Source: Dioscorea cayenensis subsp. rotundata (taxonomy: Eukaryota; Streptophyta; Magnoliopsida; Dioscoreales; Dioscoreaceae). Taken from it: a stretch of DNA of 64,000 nucleotides. Of this stretch, positions 62,929 to 64,000 are shown in pieces; the first letter of the stretch is position 1, and every line of letters starts with the position of its first letter. Below the pieces are notes generated by a model. It saw only the letters and a program-made list of their open reading frames with translations, ran no database searches and was not told where the DNA came from. A program made the position numbers and the translations under genes. The stretch spans positions 124,001 to 188,000 of the forward strand of contig NC_052492.1 of assembly GCF_009730915.1 (NCBI RefSeq), read 5' to 3'.

Positions 62929-63103
62929 TCCATTTTCTGTAGAACATCTACATGAAAAACTTTCACATTATACTAGTAAAAAAGTGACATATATATGTAG
63001 AGAAGATGACTATATGAATGATTATATTGAAAGAAAAAAAAAATTATTGGGGTACTTGAAGAACACATCATTGTTTGCAGAATGCAGATACAGCATGCAA
63101 CAA

Positions 63104-64000
63104 TTAAGTCCACCGAGGACGGGGTGTAGCTGGACCTCGTTTAGTCCTTCCCAAATGCTCTACATTGATGACAGTTCTCGGCCTCTCACGCTTTCGTTTG
63201 GACCGTGGCAATTCATTTAACTTGGTCTTGCTAGCTCTGATATTACCAGCATCATCCTTGTCTTGTTTTTCAGAACTTTCATCATTGATCTTCTCTTTGG
63301 CATTGCCTACAAGCACCTTTTCTTTCTCAATGTCTTCCACCTCTGTCAAGGCTTTTCTGTTGGCACTTTCAGCGATCAGAGTATCAGTGAAGTTTGCTTC
63401 TTTAGAACTTGTTTCACTGGAAACTTCGGTGAGAACAGTGTGAATTTTTTCTGAACTATTTAAGTCAGATATATAGCGGTCTGGATGATCAGTTTCTTTG
63501 GTAAGTTTATCAATTGAAACCAAATTTTCTATATTTGCAAGAGCTAAAGCTGTAGCTTGTACTGATTGAGCTGTCCCAATAGCAAATTCTTCGAACGCAC
63601 CAATAAAGCTCTCCTCAGGAAACACTCTTGTATATGTTTCTTTTGAGTACTCAATTTCACTAGTCTCAACTGCCCCTGTTTTCTCCTCCGTTGCATGAGA
63701 TAAATCCGCATCCACATTATCAGAGACTTCAAGAAGCTTAAACATCATTTCTAGATACTGAGCACCTATAGGCTCTTCCCTCACTGATTCAGAAGCTGTT
63801 TTGTCAACAGATACATCAAAATTCCCCACAAATTCCTCCTCAAGATCAATCAAAAACCTGCTTACGCTTGCCTTTTCAGCGCACTTAATTTCATCAGTCT
63901 CAACTATCCCTGTGTTCCCCCTCGTTTCATCTGATTTCTCAGAAACTTCAAGAATATTGGATTTCAGTTCTAAGTTCATGCCAACACCAAATGATTTCTC
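63104..64000 (-). CDS. C-terminal part of an acidic, low-complexity protein (runs off the window)
   Basis: An open minus-strand frame from the window edge to the stop at 63104, at least 298 codons with no start needed inside, so this is probably the 3' exon of a gene beyond 64000. The composition is rich in Glu, Ser, Thr and Lys (EEKTGAVETSEIEYSKETY, NAKEKINDESSEKQDKDD). Two weak internal repeats are seen: GNTGIVETDEIKCAEKASVS against KTGAVETSEIEYSKETYTR. The end is very basic (PRSKRKRERPRT, LGRTKRGPATPRPRW), resembling a nuclear or chromatin-binding tail. No domain is recognised. Confidence 0.6.
   Translation of the reverse strand, partial: EKSFGVGMNLELKSNILEVSEKSDETRGNTGIVETDEIKCAEKASVSRFLIDLEEEFVGNFDVSVDKTASESVREEPIGAQYLEMMFKLLEVSDNVDADLSHATEEKTGAVETSEIEYSKETYTRVFPEESFIGAFEEFAIGTAQSVQATALALANIENLVSIDKLTKETDHPDRYISDLNSSEKIHTVLTEVSSETSSKEANFTDTLIAESANRKALTEVEDIEKEKVLVGNAKEKINDESSEKQDKDDAGNIRASKTKLNELPRSKRKRERPRTVINVEHLGRTKRGPATPRPRWT

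Overview
The window is nuclear DNA of a flowering plant. It has GT-AG (and some GC-AG) introns, two nuclear tRNA genes, plant-only gene families (SUVR histone methyltransferase, PHR1-like MYB-CC, PGR5, CER1, plant acid phosphatase/VSP-like HAD proteins, R2R3-MYB), a CACTA transposon, a tRNA-derived SINE and Stowaway-like MITEs in AT-rich spacers. The genes alone do not fix the species; an AT-rich monocot or dicot both fit.

Layout. 1-2.2 kb: an unrecognised minus ORF and a 1000-N assembly gap. 2.2-5.7 kb (-): ABC1/UbiB atypical kinase. 7.4-11.1 kb (+): NTF2-RRM-RGG (G3BP-like) protein. 11.8-12.5 kb (-): C2-domain protein. 15.7-16.7 kb (+): small basic plant protein. 16.985 kb: tRNA-Thr(CGU). 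17.9-22.6 kb (+): SUVR1/2-type SET methyltransferase with a SINE in an intron. 23.1-24.5 kb (-): glutathionyl-hydroquinone reductase. 24.9-27.4 kb (-): ribosomal protein L23 (uL14). 29.8 kb (+): small unknown protein. 30.2-41 kb: a tandem segmental duplication of a tRNA-Asn plus acid-phosphatase block; the second copy is a pseudogene carrying a 1.76 kb CACTA element. 42-44.4 kb (+): PHR1-like MYB-CC factor with an overlapping uORF. 44.9-45.4 kb (-): PGR5. 46.3-48.2 kb (+): two-RRM glycine-rich hnRNP. 49.9-52.6 kb (-): CER1 alkane-forming enzyme. 54.5-56.7 kb (-): small protein ending in a CaaX box. 57.8-60.6 kb (-): ePHD + BRCT protein related to BRCA1/BARD1 but with no visible RING. 62.1-62.9 kb (+): R2R3-MYB. 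63.1-64 kb (-): C-terminal end of an acidic protein that runs off the window.

The genes are mostly unrelated housekeeping and regulatory genes with no operon-like logic. The distinctive part is 30-41 kb, where duplication, tRNA decay, a lineage-specific acidic repeat and a CACTA insertion record the birth and death of a phosphatase paralog. Exon boundaries were read by eye and checked by codon phase; every multi-exon model closes in frame except one junction in the BRCT gene. I saw no convincing new defence or mobile 'system'.
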